Below, piece after piece: positions 23,296-35,321 of a stretch of DNA of 64,000 bases. The notes under the pieces were generated by a model. That model was not told the origin of the DNA. It ran no database searches and was given only the letters and a program-made list of their open reading frames with translations. The DNA lies in assembly GCA_001566295.1 (NCBI GenBank), contig KQ964250.1, positions 806,001-870,000 of the forward strand, in the 5' to 3' direction. This stretch comes from Microdochium bolleyi. Taxonomy: Eukaryota; Ascomycota; Sordariomycetes; Xylariales; Microdochiaceae. The translations under genes and the position numbers were made by a program. How positions within the stretch are numbered: the stretch's first letter is position 1; every line of letters begins with the position of its first letter.

Positions 23296-26200
23296 GGTGA
23301 ATTATCAGAGTTGCGAACGCCGTAGGGAAACACGAATAGGACGACGGCCAGCGACGGCGCGCGGCGAGAGTTGATCAGGCGGCAGACGTGGTGGTAATGT
23401 TCGCGATCATTCGGCCTTGGTGATGTCAGAACGATAGATGGGGGCCGGAGGGTAGGATCGAACAGCCGCAGCGGGCGGCGGTCTTGGAAGTATTCGAAAC
23501 TATCGCTATGACGCCGTGCGCTGAACCATGAGCGTTGGTGAGTTGTAAGTGCGCGGATGACGGAGCGCTCCAAGATCCCGGTCGGACGTCGTGGGCGAAC
23601 GGGAGGATAAGTGGCGCAGGACCAATTGAACTGGCGCGAATGTGAATACGTCTGGCGTTGAGGCAGCAAGAGCTGGGTAGCAAGCTTGCAGCGAGAAGCA
23701 AGGCGGCGGAGAGGAAGGATCGAGGTTGGGACTCCAGGAGGAGGCGTGGGAGGCGCAAGGCAGGGCCACGGCGAGTCGAGGTGAGCCGGAGTTGTTCGGC
23801 CATGCGCTGATTGCGGGCAGGTAACTCAGGTCGGGGACGGAGGAACGCGCACTGAGCCCCGTCAGGGAGGGGACAGGGGTGGAGCCGGCGCCAACAACCG
23901 CCGTCGGCGCTGCCTCCCAGCATCTGGCGGCAGCACTCACACACAGCAGAGCAGAGAGGAGGACTCGAGGGAAGCGGCCGGGGTGAGGCGCACACCAACC
24001 AGGGTCCGGCTCGCTGGCTGGGTTGGTGGTGTGGTAGCGTGTGGGCTGGGCGCGGGCGTATCTGCACGAGTGGCGAGCGCCTGGGCAGGTGGGCGCACAA
24101 CCCGCCGGTGCGGAAAGGCTTCGCGGTCGCCATGAAGCTTGCTTGGGCGGGTGGTTGCTGTGGCGTGAGGAGAGGCCATCACTATCCCGAGGGTGCTTGT
24201 CGAGGCTGGGATGGCCAGGTGCAGTCGACCGCATGCTCGCCGTTGCTTCGTCCAGTCTTTCCCCTGTCTCGAGGCTCAGCCCTGGAGCGTTGTTACAGCA
24301 GCTGCAGGCGAGGCAGGCAGCCTGCCCCAGGGTGGTTCGCTCCTTCCCTCTCTGGGCCGGCCACCGTTACGGCCACTGCAGATCTGGGGACCAACGTCAA
24401 TCTTCCATCAACTGGGCTTCTCCACTCCGCGATTGTACCGTCCAGTGTCCTTTCCCCCGCCAGAGCGAGTCGACGCACGCACCTCTGGACATCCATCCGC
24501 CAGCATTGCATCATGGCTGCCCCCGCAATGCACGCCCGGCCCTGCCAAGGAGCAACGGGCTCGGAAAAGCCAGCACCTAGGCTGAGCCTCCCAACAAAAC
24601 ATCGACAACTCGGCTCTTGACAACCTCGATCGGAGTCCAAGGTGGCCAAATGGCGACCATGGCTGGTCCTGCGGTGCCAGCCCCGCTGTTGGCTCTGGCA
24701 ATTCGAAATCCCGCACGTGTGGTCAGCACCAGCACTCAACCTCGCTCCAGTGTTCCGAGGGCCCCTGTCTCCAGCGTCCACCGCCAGCCCCAGCTTCTTC
24801 GGCCCATGGGTGAACCCCGGGCCCTGGTTCTCCTCACCACGCTAAGTCGCTGGCTCGGAGCCGCTCCTGGTTTCTCCATATTCTGAGTCGCACCGCCATT
24901 ACTACCCCCATACCACTCGCCTGATGGCCGATCAGGCGCTGGCGAGCTGAAGCAGTGGCAAGTCTCGGTTGAGATAGCAGTTGAGATGGCGGTCGAGCCA
25001 TTGCGCTAAGTAACTTTCAAGACGTGTTCCAGCGTTGCTGCAGGAAACGTCGAACGACTCATCCACCAAGCACAAGAAGCTTCATGCTTTTCCTCTGCGT
25101 TGTGCGTTGGCCCGCGCCTTTTACCCGGCTCCACACGAACAAGCCTCCTTTCACCCACCTCAAGCCACATTCGCTCTCGAATACACCTTCGCATTGTCCT
25201 GTGGCATTCTAGACTCGCAAGGCTTCCACTATTTGGCTCCTGGCGTCGAAAATCCAGATCACCAGGTCATCCTGTCTGGCGCCTTCTTGCACTCATGACG
25301 ACACGGACCCCAGGCTGCCACTGTGTTGTGCTCACGTGCCTGAGTTATCCTCCTGATGAGTGAGTCTTGGTAAGCCTGCGTCTCGTGGGTTGGAGCACTC
25401 GGCCCCGAAGCGGACCAACCTGCGACATATCGTATGGCAGCGGGTGACAAAGGGCCTCGACGGACTACCACCTTGACCGCGGGGTATGGACTTTGTTAGC
25501 CGTACCCATACAACTTCTGAACCTCTGAACAAACGGAAGCTGGCCAGGCGATCCAGCCTAAGACTGTAGAGGCCTTCGACTTCATAGCATGTACGCCGCA
25601 AAAGTGGAACACAGCCAGCTTGGGCCTGCTTGGGAAAAGTGTACGGCCAGCGTAGTAGTGCACATTGGCAACCACCAGCAACCGTGGAAGGCCTTCGGGA
25701 AACGTCCGTCCAGGTCAGCGGTGGGTCAGCTCACTAGGATCTGTTTGTGGGGTAACAGCCGCACTTCAACGCCCTAGGTAAACTCGACCTATCAGACCAG
25801 ATATCCGGAGTTGTCCACGCTCGCACATTGCATGTTGTTGGTTGCGGATCTGCACGAGACTCGTGGTTCGGTCCGACTGCGTGTCCCATATGACGTCGGC
25901 AGCCTTGCCTGGTGTGTACTCCATATGTTGCTTGCCAAAGCTGTGCAACATGAGCTAGAGTCGGCTTGCTGCACGTGAGCTTGACCTCTAAGCTTTTACA
26001 CCTAGTGAAGAGCTGGGTATGGATGTCATGGCCTATCAGTGGCAACAATGCCCCGGCCGTCACTTTCACTGTCCCAATCCTCTCGAAGTACAAGTGCACC
26101 ATAGTCGATGAGGTACACGACGGCTCATTAGCACAGACATCTTGCTTGCAATTTTGAAGCAGATCATCACCGCCAGGGTCAGACTCGACCTCAAACCACG

Positions 26201-26601
26201 CTTGATACAGAAAAGTTCCAAGTCTACAAGCAGTGAGATGCAACATGGAGCTCTTGGTGTGTCTAAGCGTGGAAAGATAGATTCAAAGAGATGAGCTACG
26301 CTCGAGAAGTGCCTGATAGTTCGGCACGAGACGAAATTTCTGTGAATCTGAATAATGCTGCAAAGGCCGAGGGACAAACCACATTGTTTCAAAATGGCCA
26401 AAGCATTCTCGACTCACGGCAAGTGTCTCTGAAACCAGGACCAGGCTTGCTGTGCTAACTTTCTTATGGCAGTCAAAAATCTGAAGCTATGTTAAGACCA
26501 TTTCATGCTTGGCTTGCCAGCATAGAACCGAAAAGGATCAACAAAGAAGCTATATCTTGTTGTCGCGTACTTTAAGGAAAGATGGCTTTCGCCCCAAATT
26601 A
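23296..26601. other. Intergenic region, 3.3 kb, with a helicase gene relic near its right end
   Basis: No intact gene. The left part is the creB upstream region. Several 180-240-codon overlapping frames (23426-24620) run on both strands in GC-rich, skewed sequence and lack domains. The right part holds the decayed helicase fragment described separately. Confidence 0.5.
26073..26227 (+). pseudogene. Decayed fragment of the Prp43-like helicase gene
   Basis: About 155 bp aligns by eye with bases 28732-28903 of the helicase coding sequence, same orientation, starting at CCCAATCCTCTCGAAGTA versus CCCAACCCTTTCGAAGTA and ending at AAGTTCCAAGTCTAC versus AAGTTTCAAGCCTAC. It includes the DEVH-box codons. 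The copy has many transitions, small deletions after GTACACGA that break the frame, and loss of about 17 bases covering the SAT-motif codons. No similarity could be followed to either side, so it is a truncated, non-functional piece, either a duplication remnant or the last recognisable part of a second gene. Confidence 0.8.
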
Positions 26602-27854
26602 CTACCATTCAGCCGGCCCAGGGAGCGACCAGCCATCACCAGGTACTCGCTGGCCGCCTTTTCCACGTCCACCGCCTCTGCCGCCTCTTCGTCCGCCACG
26701 AACACCGCGAACATTACCCTTGTTCGTTGAGTGCAGCTTCTCGTACAGCGTCTGAGGCACGGCTTGCTCGATCGTGAAGGCCGGGTCGTCACACACAACG
26801 GCTGGGTCGACCTGCTCTGTTCCGTCTTCGCGGATAAAGGTGAGGCTAGAAGATGCCTCCTGTGAGGTTCGCTCGACATCTTCGGGCTTGATGTGACGGC
26901 CGTAGGACTGCCAATCGCTGAACTTGTCGTACCCTCCCCAGCCAAAGCCGACATTTGCCGGACGCTTGTGCTTGTGAACATGGCCATTGGACGTCACAGA
27001 CGTGAATGTGGTCATCTTGTCTGGCGTCTGATACTTGTCGACGAAAGATAGCGAGTCATTCTTCTCGGATGGCGGGCCTGGAAACTGGCCTGGGGACAAG
27101 CCGAGGCCTTCGAAAACGTTGAATAACTCAAATTGCCTGGGGAATCGCCAAGTCTGTTCGTTCGCTGGATTATCAATGGTGTCGACATCCTCCACACGCG
27201 GGATACCCCTCTTGTCCCTCCCGTCATCCTTGTCATAGGCGGCGTCGGGATACTCAGCTGGAGTCCAGCCATCTTTGGCCGCCGCTTGGAGAGCAGTGAG
27301 CTCAAAGGCCTTGTACACCGGGGTCTTGCTCGCCGTCTCTTTCTTGCCCATGACCCAGATCGAGTCGGCCTTGTCCTTGTTGTGGGAATTAGGATTCGGC
27401 ACCTGTCTCAAGAAGAGCTGGTCGCTGTCCGGCCGAAGGATCGATCTGGATGTGACGCCCGCATTCTCGTACAACTCGTCCAGGGAACGCAGCTGCACTA
27501 AGAATGGCTGTGTCGAAGAGTTGCCCCGGCCATTGAACCACGACCACTCACGCGGTACGCGTGCCAGCATCGCCCACTCAAGCTCCTTCCGAGCGGCCTG
27601 GAGTTGCGCATGCATCTGGGCCGATGCCTCGCTCGGAGTCGCCTGCTCAGCAGAGGGAGGCTCTGTAGGAGTCACGGCTTTCGCCGCTGCTGATTGTCCA
27701 GGCTTTGGCCTGGAATTAGTGATGCCTCTCTGCTGTCCAATTAGTCATTGGGCTATGAAGTGAGGACTGTGGCGGCATCGGCACTGACCAAATGAGGAGG
27801 GATGAAGTCCTCCGTCATGGGAACGACCTCATCCTTTGCCCACTGTCCAGACAT
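26602..27854 (-). CDS. Unknown conserved-type fungal protein with RGG-rich C-terminus, 397 residues
   Basis: Two exons on the minus strand: 27854..27789 and 27729..26602, with a 59-nt intron (GTCAGT, branch CTAAT, ACAGCAG). The start is the ATG at 27854 (MSGQWAKDEVVPMTEDFIPP). I do not recognise the family. Seen: an N-terminal Pro/Ala-rich part, a charged helical segment LQAARKELEWAMLARVP, a central region with few hydrophobic stretches, and near the C-terminus a tract of RGG/GRG repeats (VRGGRRGGRGGGRGKGGQR) ending in PGPAEW. RGG tracts commonly bind RNA and are arginine-methylated, so an RNA-related role is possible, but this is inference. Head to head with the helicase gene, 365 bp between the preferred starts. 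Confidence 0.8.
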
Positions 27855-28219
27855 CGTCTGAGCTTCAGTACTTGCTCTTTACTATGAAGTTAGTAATGAA
27901 AGTGTGGTGAGGAAACGGTGAAGGCTTTGTAGCTTACCAAATGCGGCTCGCTGATGACCGCGAAGCTGTAGATTGGTCTGTGTCTGCGGAATTGTTGATG
28001 TAATCAATGGTGGCTGTTTTGCGGAGTTGTCGACCAAGTTTGTTTTGAGTGTCCAGGTGTCGGTGTATGTAGAGTTGGCAAACAAATAGTCCATGATCGT
28101 CAAAGCAGGACGACTTTGTTTTCATGTCGAAGGCAGAAATTCTTGTCCCCACCGTCCAGTCAAGTGCAACCACGGACACAGTCACAACCACAACCACAAC
28201 AACCATCACAGCCTCCAAG
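27855..28219. promoter_or_regulatory. Short divergent promoter region between the RGG protein and helicase genes
   Basis: 365 bp (269 bp if the helicase starts at 28124). The right side is a CA/ACA-rich leader (28160-28205), common just before fungal start codons. Confidence 0.5.
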
Positions 28220-30596
28220 ATGGCTTCACTCGAGGCTGCCGAGCGAGTTCGGGCTCAGCTCTCAGAATTAAGAGTTGGTGAGACCTCCGCCATCAATGTG
28301 GAGGCTATCGAGGAGAAGCATGAGATCAACCCTCACACAATCAGAACCGGTCAGCCTCGACCATACACGGCTGAATACCACAGCCTTCGGCCGCTACGAC
28401 AGCAACTGCCAATATACAGCAAGCACCAGGAATTCCTGGATGCCTACCACAGCTCTCAGGTCCTCATCCTGAGCAGTGATACTGGCTCTGGAAAGACGAC
28501 ACAGATTCCTCAATTCGTGTTCTGGGACGACTTCGACGACAAGGGGCTGATTGCATGCACCCAGCCACGCTCACTAGCTGCTTCCTCAGTTGCCGCTCGA
28601 GTTGCATCTGAGATGGATGTGGGCTTGGGCGACGAGGTCGGCTACAGCTACCGATTCGAGTCTCGCAGGTCTGTACACACCAGGATTCTGTTCTTGCCGG
28701 CCAGTATTCTTCTTGCGGAGAGCATCAGCGACCCAACCCTTTCGAAGTATAAGTGTATTATAGTCGACGAGGTACACGAGCGGATCTCCAGTACAGACAT
28801 CTTGCTCGCAATTTTGAAGCAGATCGTCACCGCCAAGGTCAGACCCGACCTCAAAATAATCATCATGTCGGCCACGCTTGACACGGGCAAGTTTCAAGCC
28901 TACTTTGGCGGTGCTTCCGCTCTGCACATCTCAGCCCGCTCGTTCCCCGTCGAGGTCATGCACCTCAAAACCCCGACGAAAGATGTACGCGATGCGGCTG
29001 TCCAATGTGTAGTGAGCATTCACACCACTCAGCCCAGAACTGCGGGCGACATCCTGGTGTTCCTCCCAGGAGAGAATGATATCGAGTATGTCATAGCCCG
29101 GGTCCGCAAGGCCACTAAGGGTTTGGAGGTCAAGTCGTTCTCTGCTTCGCTCTCGTTGACAGAGCAGCAGCGCATCTTAAATGCCTCCGACAAGCGCAGA
29201 TGTATAGTCTCGACCAATGTGGCTGAAACGAGTCTCACCATGGATGGTATTGCTTTCGTCGTGGACTCCGGGTTGTCAAAGGTGAATCCTTGCTGAACAT
29301 GAGATTATCCAAGAAGATATAAAGTCATTTGGCTAACAGAAATGTAGCAAATGACATATAACCCGCGGGCCGACCTTGACGTGATCGAGACTCGGCCAAT
29401 CTCCAAGGCATCCGCCCAGCAGCGTGCTGGCCGAGTTGGTCGTACTCGGGAGGGGAAGTGTTACCGGCTCTACACAAAACAGAGCTTCGAGGAGATGCGC
29501 AATTTCTCCGTCCCGGGCGTCTTGAGCAACAATGTTCGTGATACCGTCTTGGGCATATATTCCCGCGGTATGAGGCTGTCAACGATCGGCCTGGTCGACC
29601 TCCCCCACACAGAGAGCATGATATCGGCCATCCAAGACTTGGTGTTGATGTGAGTTCCCCCTTCGCAGCCGGCTTACTTCCATTCCTGAGGTCATGTATA
29701 CAAAGCTAATACACAAGTTACATAGGGGCTTCCTCGATCCAACGCCTGGCGGCGGGAAGGTCACTTTCGTTGGGCAGTGTGCAGCTCGCCTCCCTGTGGA
29801 CCCGCTGTGGTTCAATGTCATGAAGGAAGCCGCTCCGCTCGGCACTGGTCTTAACATGATCAGTCTTGCCGCGATCTCGAGTTCACGACAGCCCATCCTG
29901 CTCAGCCCGGTGAGCTTCCGGCACGTGGCGTTTGAGGCAAAGAGAGGCTAGGGTCATCCTTTGTCTGATCACATCACGCTGCTCAACGCATTCAACGCAT
30001 ATCTGCACGCGGCAGGATCCAACCGGGTCGACATGAGCCTGTGGTGCAAACAACACTTCTTGAATCTCCGCGCTCTTGAGGAGGTCGAACGCATACGAGT
30101 ACACCTGTTGACTCTGATCACTCGGGCGGGTCTCCCCGTGACAAACACCCCCTTCGCAGCCGAGGACTACCACGACAGGGTCCGCAAGACCGTTGCTCGT
30201 GGTCTCCATCTGCACCTCGCGTGGAATGACGGCCGCGATGAGCTCTACAAGACTGTGAGATCGTGCCAACACGCGCTCGTGCACCCCGAGAGCGTCCTGG
30301 TGGGCCTCACGGCACACCCATGGGTGGTCTACAGCAACTTCACGCTCACGAGCAAGCAGTACATGGATACTGTCACCGTCGTCGATCCGGAGTGGATAGT
30401 CGTAAGTCACACTCATGTGTGTTGTATCTCTAGCTTAATGGTAGCTGATGTTCTCCAGGATCTGCCTGCTCTGTCCGACGAGCATCTGCCGAAGGCATAC
30501 GGCGACACTCCCGAGGCGCCGAGATTCAAGCAGCCGTTGATCCGGGCGGCCCTGCACAAGGTTCGCGAGATCATGACCGCACGCGAGCAGATCTAG
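28220..30596 (+). CDS. Divergent Prp43-like DEAH/RHA RNA helicase, interrupted by an in-frame TAG or containing a 42-nt intron
   Basis: Exons 28220..29281, 29348..29649, 29726..30401 and 30459..30596 (2178 nt). Seen: motif I SSDTGSGKTTQ, motif Ia TQPRSLAASSVAARV, motif II DEVH in IVDEVHERIS, motif III MSATLD, FLPGENDIE, motif V VSTNVAETSLTM, motif VI QRAGRVGRT, then HA2 and OB-like regions ending VDPEWIV/DLPALSDEH. The order matches Prp43-type ATP-dependent helicases. Divergent points: DEVH for DEAH, and PASILLAES where the family has TDGxLLRE. A TAG at 29949-29951 is in frame between AFEAKRG and GHPLSDHITLLNAF. It disappears if 29910-29951 (GTGAGC...GGCTAG, 42 nt) is an intron, giving 711 residues. 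The last intron (57 nt) is also in frame. Start 28220 (AAGATGG context) is preferred; an in-frame ATG at 28124 would add 32 Thr-rich residues. It may be a functional paralogue or a young pseudogene. Confidence 0.8.
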
Positions 30597-31365
30597 GCCG
30601 CTGAGAAGGAGTGATGCGACAAAGTTGAGATGATCTAGTCAGGCGAAAGCCATTATTCCTTTTTTTATCTTTTACGCCTTCTGGTATCGCACTGTGACAG
30701 CTGTCGGCTTGATAAATTCGGAATCATGAGCGGAAACTAGTAGTAAATAGCTACGAGATCTAGTTATTGAATGAGTAGCCCACGAGCGCTTTCCATGGAC
30801 ATAGCAGATTCGACTTGTGACTTGGACCTTGTGAATGTATGATTGAAGCAAAGCAAAACAGAGCTCAGATGAACGATCTGTACAATATGGAAAGTATGTA
30901 GATATGCCAAGTACATCAAACTCGCATCGCTCCGAATGCTCCATACGGGTTCGTGAGCTATGCTGTGCAATCGTGCCGGGCTTTTCTGCCCCAGGACCTC
31001 ATTGTCCGCCAGATATGTCTGCTAAACGTGTCATACCTCTTGGTTTTTGCGGTGGCCCAGGACGTTGATCTCAAGTGTGCTGGCTGCTTTTTTGGACACA
31101 AGTACGCACGTCACATTGACTGTAATCATATAGACATCTGTGTAACAAACAAAGGGAATCGAGTGCTCTTGAGTTTTTTGGCTCTATTTTACAAGGGCTG
31201 ATCTGGAGTATCTTTTTGTCCCCATCCTCATACCCGTATTCTCATTTCCGAACACCCGATCGACACTCTCTCGGCTTCTAAAGAAACAGGACCCTGCCCA
31301 CTGCAAGCATCACTCTCCGCTATGCACAGGTTCTCACACTGCCCGGATTACAAGCATGTGACCGC
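30597..31365. other. Intergenic region between convergent genes
   Basis: 3' ends of the helicase and ATP1 genes; a T-run at 30660-30667 lies just after the helicase stop. No gene seen. Confidence 0.55.
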
Positions 31366-33915
31366 TTAAGCGACAAAGCTCTTGGTGAAAGACTGGACGA
31401 TGTCCTTGAGCTTGGCCTCAGTCTCCTTGCTAAGCGCACCCTCCTTGTCAATGGTGTTGAGAATCTCGGTCTCGTTGGTCTTGAGGTGGGCGAGGAAGTC
31501 AGCCTCCCACTGGAGGATCTTGTCGACGGGGACCTTGTCGAGGAAACCGTTGACACCGGCGAAGATGAGGGGAACCATCTCGTTGACGGCCATAGGCGAG
31601 TACTGCTTCTGCTTGAGGAGCTCAGTGAGACGCTCACCACGAGACAGAGTCTGCTTGGTGGAGGCGTCCAAGTCGGAACCGAACTGGGCGAAGGCGGCGA
31701 CCTCACGGTATTGAGCCAAGAAGAGCTTGAGCGAACCAGCGACCTGCTTCATGGCCTTGACCTGGGCAGCGGAACCGACACGAGAGACGGACAGACCGAC
31801 GTTGATGGCGGGGCGGATACCCTTGTAGAAGAGCTCGGCCTCCAAGAAGATTTGTCCGTCGGTGATGGAAATGACGTTGGTGGGGATGTAAGCAGAGACA
31901 TCACCGCCCTGAGTCTCGATGATTGGGAGGGCGGTCATCGAACCTCCGCCGTGAGTCTTCTTGTTCATCTTGGCGGCACGCTCGAGGAGACGAGAGTGCA
32001 GGTAGAAGACGTCACCGGGGTAGGCCTCACGTCCGGGAGGACGACGCAGGAGAAGAGACATTTGGCGGTAAGCGACGGCCTGCTTGGAAAGATCGTCGAA
32101 GATGATGAGAGAGTGCTTTCCGTTATCACGGAACCACTCTCCAAGACTCGCTATTATATCGTTAGGTTAGTGTGAGGTGCAAGAAATGAAGTCGTGATGT
32201 GATGGGTGGAGGATGAGAAAGGTGGGTCCATATCGAAAAGGTGGGACCCGACAAAAGCTGTCTAAAAGGTTCCAAACTCCAGAGTCCAGAGGTTCAGACG
32301 TCCGCTGGCTTCAGAGATGCAGAGGTGCAGAGGATTTTAGAGCTCATCGGGTCACTTCAATCTCTTGCGTGGATCGAATGTGTAGAGAGCTTTCGGGAAT
32401 TCACGGTGATCGGGAACCACTTACCGCCAGTGAAGGGTGCAAGGTACTGCAGAGGAGCGGCCTCAGACGCAGTCGCAGCTACAATAATAGAATACTTTAG
32501 GGCATCATTCTCCTCAAGGGTCTGGACGAGCTGGGCGACGGTGGAACGCTTCTGGCCGACGGCGACGTAGACACAGTAAAGCTTCTTGTCCTCGTCAGCG
32601 CCGCTGTTCCAGCGCTTCTGGTTCAGGATGGTGTCGAGGGCGACGGCAGTCTTGCCGGTCTGACGGTCACCAATGATCAGCTCACGCTGACCACGGCCGA
32701 TGGGAACCATGGCATCAATAGACTTGAGACCGGTCTGGACGGGCTCGTTGACAGACTGGCGGGGCAGAATGCCGGGAGCCTTGAGCTGAGCACGACGGCG
32801 CTCGGTGGTCTTGATGGGACCCTTGCCGTCGATGGGGTTGCCAAGGGCATCAACGACACGACCAAGCATGGCCTCGCCGACGGGGACATCGACCTATATC
32901 GTGTTAGATAATCACGCCACACAAAGTTCTGAAAGTGTCCCACTCACAATCTGTCCAGTACGCTTGACGGTCTCACCCTCCTTGACGAGACGGTCAGAAC
33001 CGAACAAGACGACACCGACCTGGCCGGCCTCCAAGTTCATGCACATTCCCTTGACACCAGAAGCGAACCTAGGCGTTGTCAGCAAGCCATCAAGTGAATC
33101 CAGCGTAGTCGGTTAACCTACTCGACAAGCTCCTCGGCCTGGACGTTGGCCATGCCGTGCACACGGGCGATACCATCACTGTTGTCCTAATGTTAGTTGG
33201 TGGTTGCGCAGGATGCTGGCGGCCGAGTGCGGTAATTTCCCCAATATGGGGTTGAGCGCAGCGATGACAACCCCTCCACAACCATGAGCTCGCGACAGGA
33301 CAGCGACGACCATCCTTGGTAGCATCGCGCCATCGCCATCGTCAAAGGTATGGTTTTGTGTTGTTGCTGTTGTCGTCGTCGCAGCGCCCGTGAAAAAACC
33401 CCATCATTGGACCCACTCGGCCAACCGGATGCGATGCGTGTATTTGACGTACCCGACGGAGAGAACACGGCCAGTCTCGGCGAGGCTGGACTCCTCAGCG
33501 ACACCGCGGATTCTCTGCTCGAGGATAGAGGAGACCTCGGTGGGAGTGGCCTTGGCGTCGGCGTAGGAGCGGACGAAGGTGGCGGGTGCGGCATTTCGGG
33601 CCTGATCGCAGAAAAATGTTACGTTAGCTGAGAGCCCGAGCTAGCAACAGCGACGTCCAGAGCCATCAGCCAGCGACGAGTTGTCCAAAAGGCCATCCAA
33701 AAATCCATCGAGTCTGTGGCAGTATCCAATCGAGCTCCGGGCAATGCGAGCCGGTGCGCCGGGGCGGATTACAGACGAGGTCGATGGAGATTGGCGATGA
33801 CCTGGCGGAGCGAAAAGCTGGCTTGGAGGAGTCGGCAACCTACCAGGGCGACTCTGCCGGAGGCAGAGAGGGCGGTGGCCGCCCGCGTCGACTGTCGGAG
33901 GGCGTTGCGGAACAT
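31366..33915 (-). CDS. ATP1: Mitochondrial F1 ATP synthase alpha subunit
   Basis: Six exons on the minus strand: 33915..33844, 33601..33453, 33178..33122, 33068..32948, 32893..32425 and 32150..31366 (1653 nt, 550 residues). Function: non-catalytic nucleotide-binding subunit of the F1 hexamer in the mitochondrial matrix. Seen: an Arg/Ala/Ser-rich presequence (MFRNALRQSTRAATALSASG), DGIARVHGMANVQAEELVEF, the P-loop GDRQTGKTAV, LAPFTGASLGEWFRDNG spanning the last intron, DDLSKQAVAYRQMSLLLRRPPG, the arginine-finger region VGLSVSRVGSAAQ, and a normal C-terminus. Length equals the usual fungal precursor. All phases agree. Several short 5' exons and two 274-nt introns are present; the last intron (32151-32424) contains a decayed 8-bp repeat described below. 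Confidence 0.97.
32278..32333 (+). repeat. Decayed TCCAGAGG 8-bp tandem repeat inside an ATP1 intron
   Basis: Reads as successive units TCCAGAG, TCCAGAGG, TTCAGACG, TCCGCTGG, CTTCAGAG, A, TGCAGAGG, TGCAGAGG. The consensus is the reverse complement of the perfect CCTCTGGA array at 46400-46463. Confidence 0.65.
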
Positions 33916-35321
33916 GATTACAGAGGTATGTGAGATCCTCTTTGGGAAGAAAGCAGTCAATTGCAACGACGACTGCAATTGAGCGGAGAGGTGGGAGGGG
34001 ATGGGTTGGTTTGCTTGCGGAATGCTGTTTTCTTCGGGAGGAAGAACTTGAGAGGCCTGGCTGGCTGGCGGAGCGCCGCCGTGGGAGCGAGCTGCTGCCC
34101 AGGTGCCGGGTCGGCCAGCCCAGCTGCCCGTCGCCCCAGTGGTGCTCCGTGCACGCGAGATTAACCCGGAAGCTAGCTCCTCCCTGGGCGTGGGCCAACA
34201 GTTTTTCCGAAAAAATCCCTCGTCCTGCCCTTCTCGTCTTCTCCGTTCCCGACGAGCCCGACACTGTCTGCGACACCCTTCTGCACTCCAACTGCACCCC
34301 AGCCCGCTTGGCGCCAGCGGAGCCTGCACTGTGAGCCAATGGTGATGCCGTCGTGATCGAGCAACCAGCTCTTCTGTCCTCCCGTTCTGTCATGGCTCCA
34401 CATGGCTGCTGTTGACTGGCCAGCACTTCGTGATGCTTGCTTGAGGAGCGTCAGTCTCCAGGCTCAGCACCAGATCTCTCTGTCCTCTGTAACTACCGTG
34501 AGATGGGCGGAATTGGCAGCTTGAAGCCACTCACAACGGTGCTCCAAGTTAGATATCCTTTCTCTCCTCGGATGACCTGAACATCCCTCCACCACAGCTG
34601 CAAAGTGCACCTCGTGCCGTTCCACCCACAATGGGCTTGTCGTTATTCGTTACAGAGAAGGGGCTTACTACCACATCCAGTAAGCCACAATACAGGCAGT
34701 TGACAGACACAGACTTTGCATGACTGCAAGTACTCAAAGTGTCTCATGCTTTTTACCTCGTAGCGCTCGTAAGCTGCTCAAGCTGTGCAAGGTGAAGAAG
34801 CACGGGTTGGCTGCCTCAATGTCACAAATAGGCACTCGAGCAGACCTGTCAAGCACTGACAATTCCTAAATGCTGCAATAAGTGGTTGAAACCATTACCC
34901 AGAGCACTTTCAAGACACAGCAGCAGAACCGAACGCTAATGCAGGCAATCCTCCATTGTCGGCAGTCCCTTTGGCGGCCAATGTCAGCACTGGGGCACAC
35001 CCTGGGCACAGAGGGGCGGCTAGTTGAAGGAAAGTTGCACATTGAGTACAGCCTTGGAGTAGGGCTGTGCAACCACCCACCCGTCCTTCGGTCCATGCGA
35101 CACTCGCGAAACCAAGTCACTACAACATCTTCGTGCATCTCTCAAGCCATAGCAGTCATTCCTTTACAATATTCACAAGGTTCTTCCACCGTCCAGATTT
35201 TTTTCTTCACCCTCCCAAGCCAGTAATCCTTGCTCCCGAGCTCTGACGACTCCAAGGGAGCCCCTGATCGCAGCCCTACGGTGCTCGTCGCGCGCACGCG
35301 CTGCACACCTAGTCGCCCGTC
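33916..35321. other. Intergenic region between divergent genes
   Basis: Upstream DNA of ATP1 and of the membrane-protein gene. Open frames here, including one that reads upstream of the ATP1 ATG, show no family similarity. No repeat or RNA gene seen. Confidence 0.5.

Noticed and set aside
24039..24620. Overlapping 130-193-codon plus-strand frames
   Set aside because: Three frames are open together, which reflects stop-poor GC-rich sequence rather than coding; no similarity recognised.
25966..26157. 63-codon frame containing SKYKCTIVDEVH as a small helicase-like gene
   Set aside because: It is the frame-broken copy of the neighbouring helicase and lacks all other motifs; listed as a pseudogene fragment instead.
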